Source: Nocardioides oleivorans
GTDB lineage: Bacteria > Actinomycetota > Actinomycetes > Propionibacteriales > Nocardioidaceae
Direction: 5' to 3'
Length of the DNA stretch: 64,000 nucleotides
Assembly: GCF_004137255.1 (NCBI RefSeq)
Contig: NZ_SDWT01000001.1
Location: 2,108,001-2,172,000, forward strand
The position numbers and the translations under genes are program-made. Below the pieces are notes generated by a model. The model was not told the origin of the DNA, made no database searches, and saw only the letters and a program-made list of their open reading frames with translations. The first letter of the stretch is position 1. Each line of letters starts with the position of its first letter. Of the stretch, positions 1 through 11,874 are shown piece by piece.

Positions 1-1
1 T

Positions 2-1105
2 GCGTCCTCTGGCTACTGCACGGGCCTCTTCCTCGTGAGCGTCGGCCTCGTACCCCTGCTCAGGACTGCAGATGGATTGGCGACACCGCCGCGGGTGATG
101 GTCGGGTCGGCGGTGTCGTTGCTGGTGGGCGTGATGTTCCACGAGGTCCTTGCTGCCCTGGTGCTCGGCGCACTGGTGTCGGCGGCGCTGGTGGCGGTGC
201 GGACACCGATCCGGAGACGTCAGCTGCTGACGCTCCTTCCCCCGCTGCTGCTTGCGGTCGCGCTCAAGGCGAGCACGCCGGGACTCTGGAGTCGTACTGC
301 AGACACAGACCAGCGACAGCTGGCAGATGCCAGCCTCGTCGCCAGGACCGATGTTGCCCTCGCCTTCGCACTCGTCGCCTTCGTGCCGTTGCTCGCCTAC
401 GTCGCGACGTCCATCGCGGTCTCGCTCCCGTCACGTGGCGTGGCCACGAGGCGCGTCGTGCTCCTGGGGGGAGTGGGTGCCGTGTTGGTGCTGGTCGGCG
501 CGGGGTATCGCGCACTCGGCGGCTATCCGTTGGGCGGCGTCGTCACTGCGTCGACGATCGTCTGCCTCGTTGCAGCGATATGGCTGCTGCGGCCGGCACG
601 GGTGACCCCAGCAGAGCTGGTGGCACTGGGGGCGACGGCACTCGCCTTCGCGGTTCCCGTCTACGGCGGTCTCCTCCCCGGACGGGCGTGGTTCTTCGGT
701 GAGTACCTCGCCCTGCTCGTCGCGCTCTCGTGGTTGGCCCGCGGAGCAGCGGGTCTGGGTCCTGGGAGGGTCGACCTACGTGCTCCGCGACCTGCTTCTG
801 GCGCCAGGTGGCTGGCCTCCGCGCTGCTCGGGGCCGGTCTCGTGGTTGGCCCGACGCTCGCCTACGAGATGCTCGACAAGGTCAACGACAACTACGCGTG
901 GCGGGCCTACGTCGACGCCCAGGTCCTCGAGCAGGAGGACGGAGTCGTCGACATCCCATGGACCTATCCGTGGAACGACATGCGGCCGTCCTTCGCGATC
1001 GACGGCGACCACGAGGAGTGGGAGCAGCTGGTCCGCGACTACTTCGAGATCCCGAGCGACGTCCGCATCGAGTGGAACGGCTCAGTGGACTGGATGGACG
1101 GCTGA
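2..1105 (+). CDS. Polytopic membrane protein of unknown function (5' end outside window)
   Basis: The reading frame is already open at the window edge, and its first residues are hydrophobic and in phase, so the gene probably starts upstream; a GTG at 35 is the first possible start inside. About 270 residues form roughly eight hydrophobic segments. They are followed by a hydrophilic, acidic C-terminal tail of about 80 residues (from near nt 850) rich in Trp, Asp and Glu, likely outside the membrane. The layout recalls actinobacterial polytopic proteins of glycosyltransferase or DUF6056 type, but no catalytic motif is visible in this part. It is convergent with the next gene, and the two stops overlap by 24 bp. 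Confidence 0.7.
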   Translation, partial: ASSGYCTGLFLVSVGLVPLLRTADGLATPPRVMVGSAVSLLVGVMFHEVLAALVLGALVSAALVAVRTPIRRRQLLTLLPPLLLAVALKASTPGLWSRTADTDQRQLADASLVARTDVALAFALVAFVPLLAYVATSIAVSLPSRGVATRRVVLLGGVGAVLVLVGAGYRALGGYPLGGVVTASTIVCLVAAIWLLRPARVTPAELVALGATALAFAVPVYGGLLPGRAWFFGEYLALLVALSWLARGAAGLGPGRVDLRAPRPASGARWLASALLGAGLVVGPTLAYEMLDKVNDNYAWRAYVDAQVLEQEDGVVDIPWTYPWNDMRPSFAIDGDHEEWEQLVRDYFEIPSDVRIEWNGSVDWMDG

Positions 1106-1774
1106 CGCGCGAGCGCGCTCGCCGAGGGCGACCGCGGCACGCTGCACGATCGGGAGCTCCTCGGGGTCGCGGGCAGCCTGGTGGGGCACGTCGCCGCCCA
1201 GGAGGGCAGCGGGCGTCGTGAGCCAGATCCAGGCACGCCAGGGGTCGACCCCGGCGGCGAGCAGGGTCTCGAGGATCGTGAGGAGCTCGTCGCGGACCTC
1301 GCCGGCGTCGTCGAGCTGGAACGACGGCACGAGCGTCGCGCCCTCCTGCTGGACGAGCAGCACCGCTCGTCGGTCGGACGCCTTGTGCAGCGCGAAACGC
1401 GCGGCGTTCTCCGAGACTCCACGCAGTGCGGCGACACCTGCGTAGTCGAGCCACCCTCCGTCGAGCAGCTCCGCACGGATGCGGGCCTCGCGGCGGAGAC
1501 GGACGAGCGCGACCGGCACGGCGTGCGCGGGGTCGTCGCCCTGGGCACGCAGCTGCCGGTCGAGGTCGACCAGCCGGTCGGCGGGCAACAGCTCGACCGT
1601 CCCGGGCTCGCGCCAGCGGACCTCGCCGTGGGCGCGGTCGTACGTCGGCAGCCCGGCCGCACCGAGCTGGTCGGCGAGCCCCAGCTGCTCGAGCCAGGTC
1701 GCCAGCCGCTCGCCCAGCCCGTCGTCGTACCCGCCGTCAGCGGGGTCGACGCGGGCCGGGGAGCAGGGCGACAT
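1082..1774 (-). CDS. Protein with DUF2384-like (Xre/MbcA/ParS antitoxin-type) C-terminal region
   Basis: This 230-residue protein starts 9 nt after the typA stop on the same strand, so the two are probably co-transcribed. Residues about 105-140 read like a helix-turn-helix (YAGVAALRGVSENAARFALH). Residues about 165-220 carry the pattern WIWLTTPAALLGGDVPHQAA, which resembles the 'W..TPN..LGG..P' core of the Xre/MbcA/ParS toxin-binding domain. No RES-domain or ParT-like toxin gene lies beside it, so a classical toxin-antitoxin pair is not supported here. The family match is by eye and moderate. The start lacks a strong ribosome-binding site. Confidence 0.6.
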   Translation of the reverse strand: MSPCSPARVDPADGGYDDGLGERLATWLEQLGLADQLGAAGLPTYDRAHGEVRWREPGTVELLPADRLVDLDRQLRAQGDDPAHAVPVALVRLRREARIRAELLDGGWLDYAGVAALRGVSENAARFALHKASDRRAVLLVQQEGATLVPSFQLDDAGEVRDELLTILETLLAAGVDPWRAWIWLTTPAALLGGDVPHQAARDPEELPIVQRAAVALGERARASAVHPVH

Positions 1775-1783
1775 CGGGCAGGA

Positions 1784-3676
<1,893 letters not shown>

Positions 3677-3969
3677 GCAGGAGCCTTCCGGGCTGGAACG
3701 AGCGGCTTGTCGGGCCGGGCGCGGCCAGCACGGCCGCAGCGCGGCAAGTCTAGTGCGGAGGGGACCGAATCGAGACTTCGGCGGCACTGCAGCGGGGCCC
3801 AGCGGCCGCTGCGAGTGAGCCAGACCACAACATGAACGAAGGAATTCGGAAACGTTCCAAAGTATGAACTCTGGTGTGTTCCAGAAGTTACCGAGCCGTA
3901 GGCAAAGCGTCTTTACCGTTGAGCCATCAACTAGATCCACGTGGATCGCCTAGCTCGCTGGAGAAAGCA

Positions 3970-4728
3970 ATGAAGTACGACATCGCGAACCTGACCGACG
4001 CCCGCCCCACGCGGCGTTCGGTCACTCGCGCCGCCGCCTGGAGCGTCCCGGTGATCGCCACCGCGACCACGGTCCCGGCATTCGCGGCGTCGTGCGCCCC
4101 CGTGACGGTCACCGCGGCCAACGCGACGGCGCCGAACCGGTCCAGCGCGGTCGACTACTCGGTGACCTTCAATGCCGGCACCGGCGCCCAGCCGACGAAC
4201 GTCATGACCGTGAAGGCGACCTACGACACCGGCATGGTCGTGCGCAACGACGCCAACGGCGGCACCAACGACAACTTCACGATCCAGAACCCGGTCGGGG
4301 GCCTCAACACCTACGGCCTGGTCATGGCGCAGCGTCTCAGCTCCCGGGCGTCCAACACCGGCGCGTTCGGGCACTACACGTTCACCTTCACCAAGCCGGT
4401 CACCGGCCTGACCTTCACGCTGACCGACATCGACTCGACCACCGGCGACTTCTGGGACTCCGTCTGGCTCACCCCGGGCTTCTCCAAGCCGACGCTCTCG
4501 GCCGGATTGACGGGTGCGGGGACCTCGGCCGACCCCATCCGCCAGTCCAACGGCAACACCGCGGTCGACAACGCCTCGGGCGCCAACGGCAACGCGACGA
4601 TCACCTACCCCGGCACGATCTCCTCGTTCACGATCAACTACTCCAACCGGCAGACCGGCACGATCTCGGCCGACCCCGACCAGGTCGTCACGATCGCGAA
4701 CTTCTCCTTCGGCTTCCAGCCCTGCTGA
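3970..4728 (+). CDS. Tat-exported protein of unknown function
   Basis: 252 residues. The start at 3970 is supported by GGAGAAAG just upstream. Residues 1-42 form a twin-arginine signal: an Arg-Arg at about residues 16-17, then a hydrophobic stretch (AAWSVPVIATATTVPAFA) ending at an Ala-x-Ala-like cleavage site. The mature part is rich in Thr, Asn, Gly and Ser, with alternating beta-type segments and a conserved-looking FTFTKPVTGLTFTLTDID stretch, consistent with a secreted beta-sandwich. I do not recognise a named family. A perfect 13-bp inverted repeat follows the stop. Confidence 0.8.
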   Translation: MKYDIANLTDARPTRRSVTRAAAWSVPVIATATTVPAFAASCAPVTVTAANATAPNRSSAVDYSVTFNAGTGAQPTNVMTVKATYDTGMVVRNDANGGTNDNFTIQNPVGGLNTYGLVMAQRLSSRASNTGAFGHYTFTFTKPVTGLTFTLTDIDSTTGDFWDSVWLTPGFSKPTLSAGLTGAGTSADPIRQSNGNTAVDNASGANGNATITYPGTISSFTINYSNRQTGTISADPDQVVTIANFSFGFQPC

Positions 4729-4744
4729 TGGCCTGATCCAGACT

Positions 4745-4782
4745 CAGGTCTACCCCGCTGTCCCCCGTGCGGGGTAGACCTG
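4745..4782 (+). terminator. 13-bp perfect inverted repeat between two same-strand genes
   Basis: Arms 4745-4757 (CAGGTCTACCCCG) and 4770-4782 are perfectly complementary around a 12-nt loop. It lies 17 nt after one stop codon and ends 5 nt before the next ATG. No T-tract follows. It could end the upstream transcript or fold over the translation start of the protease. Confidence 0.6.
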
Positions 4783-4787
4783 ACCCC

Positions 4788-6104
4788 ATGGCTCCTCGGA
4801 CCCCCCACCCGCACTGCACGTTCATCCCCCCATGGCTCGCCGAGCGCATCGACGGCCCGGACGCGGCAGCGCGGGACGAGGAGCTGAGGGCCCGACGTGG
4901 CGCCACCGCCCTCCCCCCGTGGGCGGTGGCGTCCACCGCGGCCCCGGGCGATCCCGACTGGACCGTCCACGACGCCGGGTCCACGACCGACCTGCCCGGC
5001 ACGCCGGTGCGATCGGCCGGTGAGTCCGACACCGGTGACCTCGCGGTCGACGAGGCCGCCGCCGGCATCACGGCCACGCTCGAGATGTATGCCGACGACC
5101 TCGGTCGTGACTCCCACGACGGCGCCGGCGCCACGGTGACCGTGACCGTCCACTACGGCACGGCCTACGACAACGCCTTCTGGGACGGCACGCAGCTCGT
5201 CTTCGGCGACGGCGACGGCCGCGTGTTCGAGCGCTTCACCAAGCCTGTCGACGTGCTCGCCCACGAGTTCACCCACGCGGTCGTCGAGCACACCGCCGGC
5301 CTCGTCTACCAGGGCCAGCCCGGCGCGCTCAACGAGTCGGTCGCCGACGTGTTCGCGTCCTGCCTCAAGCAGCGCGTCCTCGGACAGCAGGCGGCCGAGG
5401 GCGACTGGCTGATCGGGGAGGGGATCTTCAAGCCCGCGGTCCTGGCCCGCGCGCTGCGTGACATGGCCGCCCCCGGCACGGCCTACGACGACCCCGACCT
5501 CGGCAAGGACCCGCAGGTCGGCCACATGGACGACTACATCGAGACCGAGGACGACAACGGCGGCGTCCACCTCAACTCAGGCATCCCGAACAAGGCCTTC
5601 CAGCTCGCGGCGGTCGCCGTCGGCGGCACGGCGATCGTTGGTGCCGGTCGGATCTGGTACGACGCCCTCGTCGGCGACGACGTACCCCCGGGCGCCGACT
5701 TCGCGACCTTCGCGGCCGCCACCGTCGCGGTCGCCGGGGAGCATGCCGACGCGGTGCGGGGGGCGTGGCAGCAGGTCGGCGTCGAGGTGGGCGTCAGCAC
5801 CACCGCGCCGCCGGTCCCCACCGGCCAGCCCGCCGGTCGGCTCCGGGTCGAGCGCTCCGGCGGATTCGCCGGCCGCACGGAGTCGGCGGAGGTCGACCTC
5901 GACTCCGCCGGCGACGACGAGATCCGCGGCCTGGTCACCGAGGCAGTGCTCGGCTCGGCCACGCAGGCGACGCCGCCGAAGCCCGACATGTTCGTCTACA
6001 CGTTCTTCCTCGACGGGCACGCGCCCGTCCGCGTGCCCGAGCAGCTGCTGTCCGCGAGCCAGTCCGAGCTCGCGCGCCGGATCCTGCGGGCGCACGAGTC
6101 GTAG
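4788..6104 (+). CDS. M4 (thermolysin-family) metalloprotease with C-terminal emfourin-like inhibitor domain
   Basis: 438 residues. The N-terminal HCTFIPPWLAERI block is typical of protealysin-type M4 enzymes. The zinc motif HEFTH lies at residues 159-163 and the third-ligand block GALNESVADVF at about 179-189. Residues about 350-438 begin RLRVERSGGFAGRT and end in a VPEQLL-type segment, resembling emfourin, the protein inhibitor of protealysin, here fused in cis. There is no signal peptide, so it is either cytoplasmic or leaves by a non-classical route. No ribosome-binding site is visible except GGGG inside the preceding hairpin. Family and zinc motif are certain; the inhibitor domain is a by-eye match. 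Confidence 0.92.
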   Translation: MAPRTPHPHCTFIPPWLAERIDGPDAAARDEELRARRGATALPPWAVASTAAPGDPDWTVHDAGSTTDLPGTPVRSAGESDTGDLAVDEAAAGITATLEMYADDLGRDSHDGAGATVTVTVHYGTAYDNAFWDGTQLVFGDGDGRVFERFTKPVDVLAHEFTHAVVEHTAGLVYQGQPGALNESVADVFASCLKQRVLGQQAAEGDWLIGEGIFKPAVLARALRDMAAPGTAYDDPDLGKDPQVGHMDDYIETEDDNGGVHLNSGIPNKAFQLAAVAVGGTAIVGAGRIWYDALVGDDVPPGADFATFAAATVAVAGEHADAVRGAWQQVGVEVGVSTTAPPVPTGQPAGRLRVERSGGFAGRTESAEVDLDSAGDDEIRGLVTEAVLGSATQATPPKPDMFVYTFFLDGHAPVRVPEQLLSASQSELARRILRAHES

Positions 6105-6122
6105 CCCCGACCGGTCGGTGAG

Positions 6123-7310
6123 TCAGGTGGCGCGGGCACTCACGTGATGGGCCACCTGCGGGACGTCGACCGATAGCGCGTCGCGGCGTCGCGATAGCCA
6201 TCTGCGCTCGACCAGGACCCACGAGGCCCACGCGAACGGGATGACGAGCAGGAGCGAGAGTGCCTGGTAGGCATAGATGCCGAGCCCTGCTGCGCCGAGA
6301 TCAGCGAGGGCCTGTTGCACGGGCCACCCGTAGATGTAGACGCCGTAGGAGATGTCGTTGGTGGCTCCGACGCGAATCGGCAGCAGTCCACCTGCGGTCA
6401 GGAGCGCGACGGCCGCGAACACCTGGCCGTACCACTGCCCGTCCGAGACCGCGGACAGGACGCCCAGGCAGACGGTGCACGCCACGACGACCGACCATCG
6501 GCTAGGGAGGCGGTCCCGCAGGAACCAGCACAGCACCCCCGCGGCGAAGAACGACGTCAGTCGCACGATGTTCTTCCACACGAGCCCGATCTCGGGTTCC
6601 TCCATCAGGAACGGGTGAGCTGTCATGAGACCGACGAGCAGGGCTGCGCAGACGAGTGCACCGTGCCGCCGGACCCACCGAAGTCCCAGGAAGAGACCGA
6701 AGGCGAGGTAGCAACCGATCTCGAAGCTCAAGGTCCAGAGCGGCCCGTTCCAGAGAGGTGTGCCGGGTGCGTGCGTGAGGGTCTGGTCGATGAACTCCTG
6801 ACCGACGACGACCCCCAGGTTCCGCAGCACGTACGTCAGTGAAGACACGGGATCCCAGCCCTCGCCGGCCAGCCACGAGATGATCGGCGCGAAGCCGAAG
6901 GCGACGACCACCAGCACGGTCCAGAGTCCCGGCAGGATGCGACGCGCGCGGCGCTCGAGGAACTCCCGGAACGAGAGGCGCACACGTGATCCGGCGATGA
7001 GGTAACCGGAGACGGCGAAGAAGCCGTTGAGCGCCCATTCCTGCAGTCGAGGGTTGAGCCACATCGTCGGAGCTGCGATGTCGGCGAGCTGGTAGGAGTG
7101 TCCGACGATCACTCCGGCCGCTAGGACCAGCCGGATGAAGTTGAGCGCGTTGTCGCGACGCGCCAGCGCCTCCCCCAGGGTCACGGTGGAGGGTATCGAC
7201 GAGCGCGCGGGCCGGGCGGCGTTTTCAGCCAACAGTCCTCGCGCGAGGTGCGACGAACCCTCCCTGTGGGTGTTCGGCGCGGGACGGAGTCGCACTACCT
7301 TCGATCCCAT
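6123..7310 (-). CDS. Acyltransferase 3 family membrane protein (OafA/YrhL type)
   Basis: A 395-residue polytopic protein of about ten membrane segments. The opening NALNFIRLVLAAGVIVGHSY has the spacing and the His seen in acyltransferase-3 enzymes, which transfer acetyl or other acyl groups to surface sugars or peptidoglycan. A VSGYLIAGSRVRLSFREFLERRARRI-like segment (given here as a pattern spanning about residues 125-150) is the second hallmark. The ATG at 7310 has GGAG 7 nt upstream but overlaps the divergent start of the topoisomerase gene by 2 nt. A GTG at 7184, closer to where homology begins, is an alternative. Confidence 0.85.
   Translation of the reverse strand: MGSKVVRLRPAPNTHREGSSHLARGLLAENAARPARSSIPSTVTLGEALARRDNALNFIRLVLAAGVIVGHSYQLADIAAPTMWLNPRLQEWALNGFFAVSGYLIAGSRVRLSFREFLERRARRILPGLWTVLVVVAFGFAPIISWLAGEGWDPVSSLTYVLRNLGVVVGQEFIDQTLTHAPGTPLWNGPLWTLSFEIGCYLAFGLFLGLRWVRRHGALVCAALLVGLMTAHPFLMEEPEIGLVWKNIVRLTSFFAAGVLCWFLRDRLPSRWSVVVACTVCLGVLSAVSDGQWYGQVFAAVALLTAGGLLPIRVGATNDISYGVYIYGWPVQQALADLGAAGLGIYAYQALSLLLVIPFAWASWVLVERRWLSRRRDALSVDVPQVAHHVSARAT
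7296..7301 (+). promoter_or_regulatory. -10 box for leaderless topoisomerase IB gene
   Basis: TACCTT ends 7 nt before the ATG at 7309, and no ribosome-binding site is present, as expected for a leaderless transcript. Confidence 0.5.
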
Positions 7311-8304
7311 GCCACGACTCCGGCGCACGTCCCCCGACCAGCCGGGCTGGAGCCGGAGACGGTCGGGCAAGGGCTTCACCTACCTCGACGCCGACGGGCT
7401 GAAGCTCGAGCCCGAGGACGTGCAGCGGTGCAAGGACCTCGTGATCCCGCCGGCGTGGCAGGACGTGTGGATCACGCCGTACCCCAACGGCCACCTGCAG
7501 GCGGTCGGCATCGACGACGCCGGCCGCAAGCAGTACCTCTACCACCCGCAGTGGCGCACGAGCCGGGACGCGGCGAAGTTCGACCGGATCCTCGGCTTCG
7601 GCAAGGCGCTGTCGAAGGCGCGCGAGCGGGTGCTGGTCGACATGGGCTCCGAGGGGATGTCCCTCGAGCGCGCGTGCGCGGTCGCGGTGCGGCTCCTCGA
7701 CCTCGGCTACTTCCGGATCGGCAACGACGTCTACACCGACACCAACGGCTCGTTCGGCCTGACCACGCTGCGCAAGGACCACGTCACCCGCCACGCGAAC
7801 GGTCTGCGGTTCTGCTTCGTCGGCAAGTCCGGTGTCGAGCACTGCATCGACATCGACGACCCCTCGGCGATCGGCACCCTCGAGATCATGCGCCGTCGAC
7901 GCGGCGGAGGCGACGAGCTCCTCGCGTGGAAGGACGGCCGGCAGTGGAAGGACATCGACGCCGGCCACGTCAACGACTACATCCGGTCCTGCTTCGGGAT
8001 CGATGCCACCGCCAAGGACTTCCGCACCTGGCACGCGACCGTGATCGCGGCGGCGGTGCTCGCCTCGACCGACGAGCCCGGTGACACCAAGGCCTCGCGC
8101 AAGCGGGCGGTCTCGGGCGCGATGAAGGAGGTCTCGGACTTCCTCGGCAACACCCCCACCCTCGCGCGGTCGTCGTACGTCGACCCGCGGGTGGTCGAGG
8201 CCTACGAGCGCGGTCGCACCATCTCGGTGCGCGCGAAGTACGACTCCGACGACGCGCGCCAGGCGGCGCTCGAGCGAGCCGTGCTCAAGCTGCTGCGCGC
8301 CTGA
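7309..8304 (+). CDS. DNA topoisomerase IB (poxvirus/eukaryotic type)
   Basis: 331 residues, the usual size of bacterial topoisomerase IB, which relaxes supercoils through a 3'-phosphotyrosyl intermediate. The N-terminus (GWSRRRSGKGFTYLDADG) is typical of the family. Catalytic elements are the Arg/Lys region RIGNDVYTDTNGSFGLTTLR, FRTWHATV with its catalytic His neighbourhood, and the active Tyr at about residue 290 in TLARSSYVDPRVVEAY. The start is set by homology; a TACCTT box 7 nt upstream suggests a leaderless mRNA. It is divergent from the acyltransferase gene. Confidence 0.94.
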   Translation: MPRLRRTSPDQPGWSRRRSGKGFTYLDADGLKLEPEDVQRCKDLVIPPAWQDVWITPYPNGHLQAVGIDDAGRKQYLYHPQWRTSRDAAKFDRILGFGKALSKARERVLVDMGSEGMSLERACAVAVRLLDLGYFRIGNDVYTDTNGSFGLTTLRKDHVTRHANGLRFCFVGKSGVEHCIDIDDPSAIGTLEIMRRRRGGGDELLAWKDGRQWKDIDAGHVNDYIRSCFGIDATAKDFRTWHATVIAAAVLASTDEPGDTKASRKRAVSGAMKEVSDFLGNTPTLARSSYVDPRVVEAYERGRTISVRAKYDSDDARQAALERAVLKLLRA

Positions 8305-8406
8305 TACATCGCCGGCGGCGGACCTAGGTCCGGTGTGGTGGACCACTGGTCTCGTCCGTTCGGATGAAGGCAGGGGTCGGGGCGTCAAGTTCTGGTCAAG
8401 CGAACC

Positions 8407-8434
8407 CTGACAACCGGGTCGACGTCGATACGTT
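8407..8434 (+). promoter_or_regulatory. Candidate promoter of the collagen-like protein gene
   Basis: CTGACA (8407-8412) and TACGTT (8429-8434) are spaced 16 nt apart, giving a leader of roughly 100 nt before the ATG at 8543. Upstream, 8319-8332 is a 14-bp perfect palindrome (CGGACCTAGGTCCG) just after the topoisomerase stop. Confidence 0.4.
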
Positions 8435-8542
8435 CCGCTGGTCGTCCTCGAGGTGTGGGGCCGCCCGAAGGGGTCGGCTTCCTCGACGTCGGCGCCGTGC
8501 GGCGGGCACTCGGCCCGCCCTCGTTCGAAGGGTCAGTCCACC

Positions 8543-9226
8543 ATGCCCAACTTCACTGCTGCGCGCTCGCGCGGCGTCGTCGTCCTCGCCGCAGCCGCGC
8601 TCCTGGCCGTGGGTGCCGGCTCCGGCGCCGTCGCCGGTCCGCTCCTCACCGGCGCCGACATCAAGGACCGGTCCATCGAGTCGCAGGACCTGGCGGCGGG
8701 CTCGGTCAACGGCGGCAAGATCACCGACAAGGCCGTCAAGCTCGACCACCTCAGCAAGGAGGTCACCGCCAAGCTCGGCGCCGCCGGCAAGGACGGCGCC
8801 CCGGGTGCGACCGGTGCCACCGGTGCTGCCGGTGCCAAGGGCGAGAAGGGCGACAAGGGCGAGAAGGGCGACAAGGGCACCGACGGCCTCGTCGGCGCGA
8901 AGTACCGCACGATGACCTACCTCAACGGCGGCGGCGGCAGCGCCACGGTCGCGTGCGCCGACGACGCGACCGAGTCGCAGAAGTACACCGCCATCTCCGG
9001 CGGGGTGCAGGGCAGCGAGTCCGGCGTCAGCGAGAAGCAGACCGGCTTCCTCGTCTCGTCGTCGTTCCCCGGCCGCATGAACTGGGACACCGGCAAGCCG
9101 CGCCCCGGTCGCCTCGACGGCTGGATCGTCTTCGGCAACTCGCAGTACACCTCGACGCTGACGGTGTGGGCGCTGTGCGTGCCGAACACCTCGATCGTCG
9201 TGGACGCGGGCACGCTCAACAACTGA
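8543..9226 (+). CDS. Exported protein with collagen-like Gly-X-Y repeats
   Basis: 227 residues. Residues 1-32 form a signal peptide with a hydrophobic Val/Ala/Leu core. Residues about 36-80 are a Lys/Asp-rich segment, and about 80-113 hold roughly eleven Gly-X-Y triplets, many of them GEKGDK or GATGA-type as in bacterial collagen-like proteins. The C-terminal 110 residues are Ser/Thr/Gly-rich with two Cys (about 136 and 212) and look like a small beta domain. Such proteins form trimeric stalks at the cell surface; that role is inferred. AAGGG lies 10 nt before the ATG. Confidence 0.85.
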   Translation: MPNFTAARSRGVVVLAAAALLAVGAGSGAVAGPLLTGADIKDRSIESQDLAAGSVNGGKITDKAVKLDHLSKEVTAKLGAAGKDGAPGATGATGAAGAKGEKGDKGEKGDKGTDGLVGAKYRTMTYLNGGGGSATVACADDATESQKYTAISGGVQGSESGVSEKQTGFLVSSSFPGRMNWDTGKPRPGRLDGWIVFGNSQYTSTLTVWALCVPNTSIVVDAGTLNN

Positions 9227-9241
9227 TCGCAGCCGCAACGA

Positions 9242-9275
9242 GCACGGCCCCCACCGCGATGGTGGGGGCCGGTGC
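9242..9275. terminator. Hairpin terminator between convergent genes
   Basis: Arms 9242-9255 and 9261-9275 pair over 14 bp with one bulged base around the 5-nt loop GCGAT. It lies between the collagen-like gene and the stop of serC and could serve both. Confidence 0.75.
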
Positions 9276-9296
9276 TGTGTCGTGCGGGGTGGGACG

Positions 9297-11096
<1,800 letters not shown>

Positions 11097-11100
<4 letters not shown>

Positions 11101-11849
11101 GGCTGGGTCGATCCGTCCCAGTGGTCCTGGTCGCCCTGGTCGCCCTGGTGGCCCTCGTCGGACCGGTCGCCCTCGCGGTCACCCCGGTCGTCGTCGTGGC
11201 GGTCGCCGTCGCGTCCGCCGTCGCCGTGGCGGGTCCCGTTCCAGTCGCCGTCGTGCTCGCTGTCGTGCTCGTCGCGACCTCCGTCGCGGTCGTCGTCACG
11301 ACCGCCGTGACGGTCGTCGTCGCGCTCGTCGTCCCGGTCGCGTCCGTCGTGACGTGTGCCCGGACGGGAGCCGGACGTGTCGTCCTCGCGCTCGGCGCCG
11401 GGATCGGTGCCGCGCGCGTCGCCGGACGTGTCGCCGGACGTGTCGGCGGCGGCGTCGTCTGAGGTGGTGCCCGTCGTGTCGTCGGACGTCTCGCGGTCCT
11501 GGTCGCCGGTGGCGCCCGAGCCCGGTCCGGCCGGTGGGACCAGCGCCTTCGACGGACCGTGCGTGGGGCCGGGGATCGCGGGAGTGGTCGGCGCGGGGCG
11601 GGCGGGGACGATCGTCTCGTCGCCGATGCGGGAGGCGATCGTCGTACCTCCCGCCACCACTGCCGCCGCCGCGGCCGCCGCGATGACCGGCCGCCACGAG
11701 GCGAGCAGTGGTTCGAGGGCGGAGTCGGCCCAGGTGGGGGTGGGGGACTGGGCCGACTCCGCGCAGAGCCGCATGAGGAACGCCCGGTCGGGGACCAGCA
11801 CCGGCGCGTCGAGACGAAGCGCCGGGAGGCGGGGTTCCTGGGGATTCAT
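11097..11849 (-). CDS. Single-pass membrane protein with Asp/Arg/Gly/His-rich tail, possible anti-sigma factor
   Basis: 250 residues, first gene of the pair with the sigma factor. The ATG at 11849 has GAAGGAG 7 nt upstream. Residues 1-50 are soluble, and residues about 53-70 form one Ala/Val-rich membrane segment. Residues 75-250 are predicted disordered and outside: first Pro/Thr/Gly, then about 130 residues built from DDR, DGR, DRHGG and GDQ-like units. Position and topology fit an anti-sigma factor, but the cytoplasmic part is short and lacks the HxxxCxxC zinc motif. The tail could bind metal ions or carry charge. Function not established. Confidence 0.75.
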
Positions 11850-11874
11850 GCGGCGGCTCCTTCGGTCGGTCGCG

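Noticed and set aside
1082-1774. Toxin-antitoxin system
   Set aside because: No RES-type or other toxin gene adjoins the DUF2384-like gene.
8319-8332. 14-bp palindrome CGGACCTAGGTCCG after the topoisomerase gene as a regulator site
   Set aside because: It is too short to separate from chance in GC-rich DNA, and lies about 75 nt before the predicted promoter of the next gene with no regulator nearby.
11121-11462. Very hydrophobic Val/Ala-rich plus-strand frame that looks like a membrane protein
   Set aside because: It is the complement of the Asp/Arg/His-rich tail of the minus-strand membrane protein, whose frame is supported by signal-like helix, ribosome-binding site and GTGA overlap.
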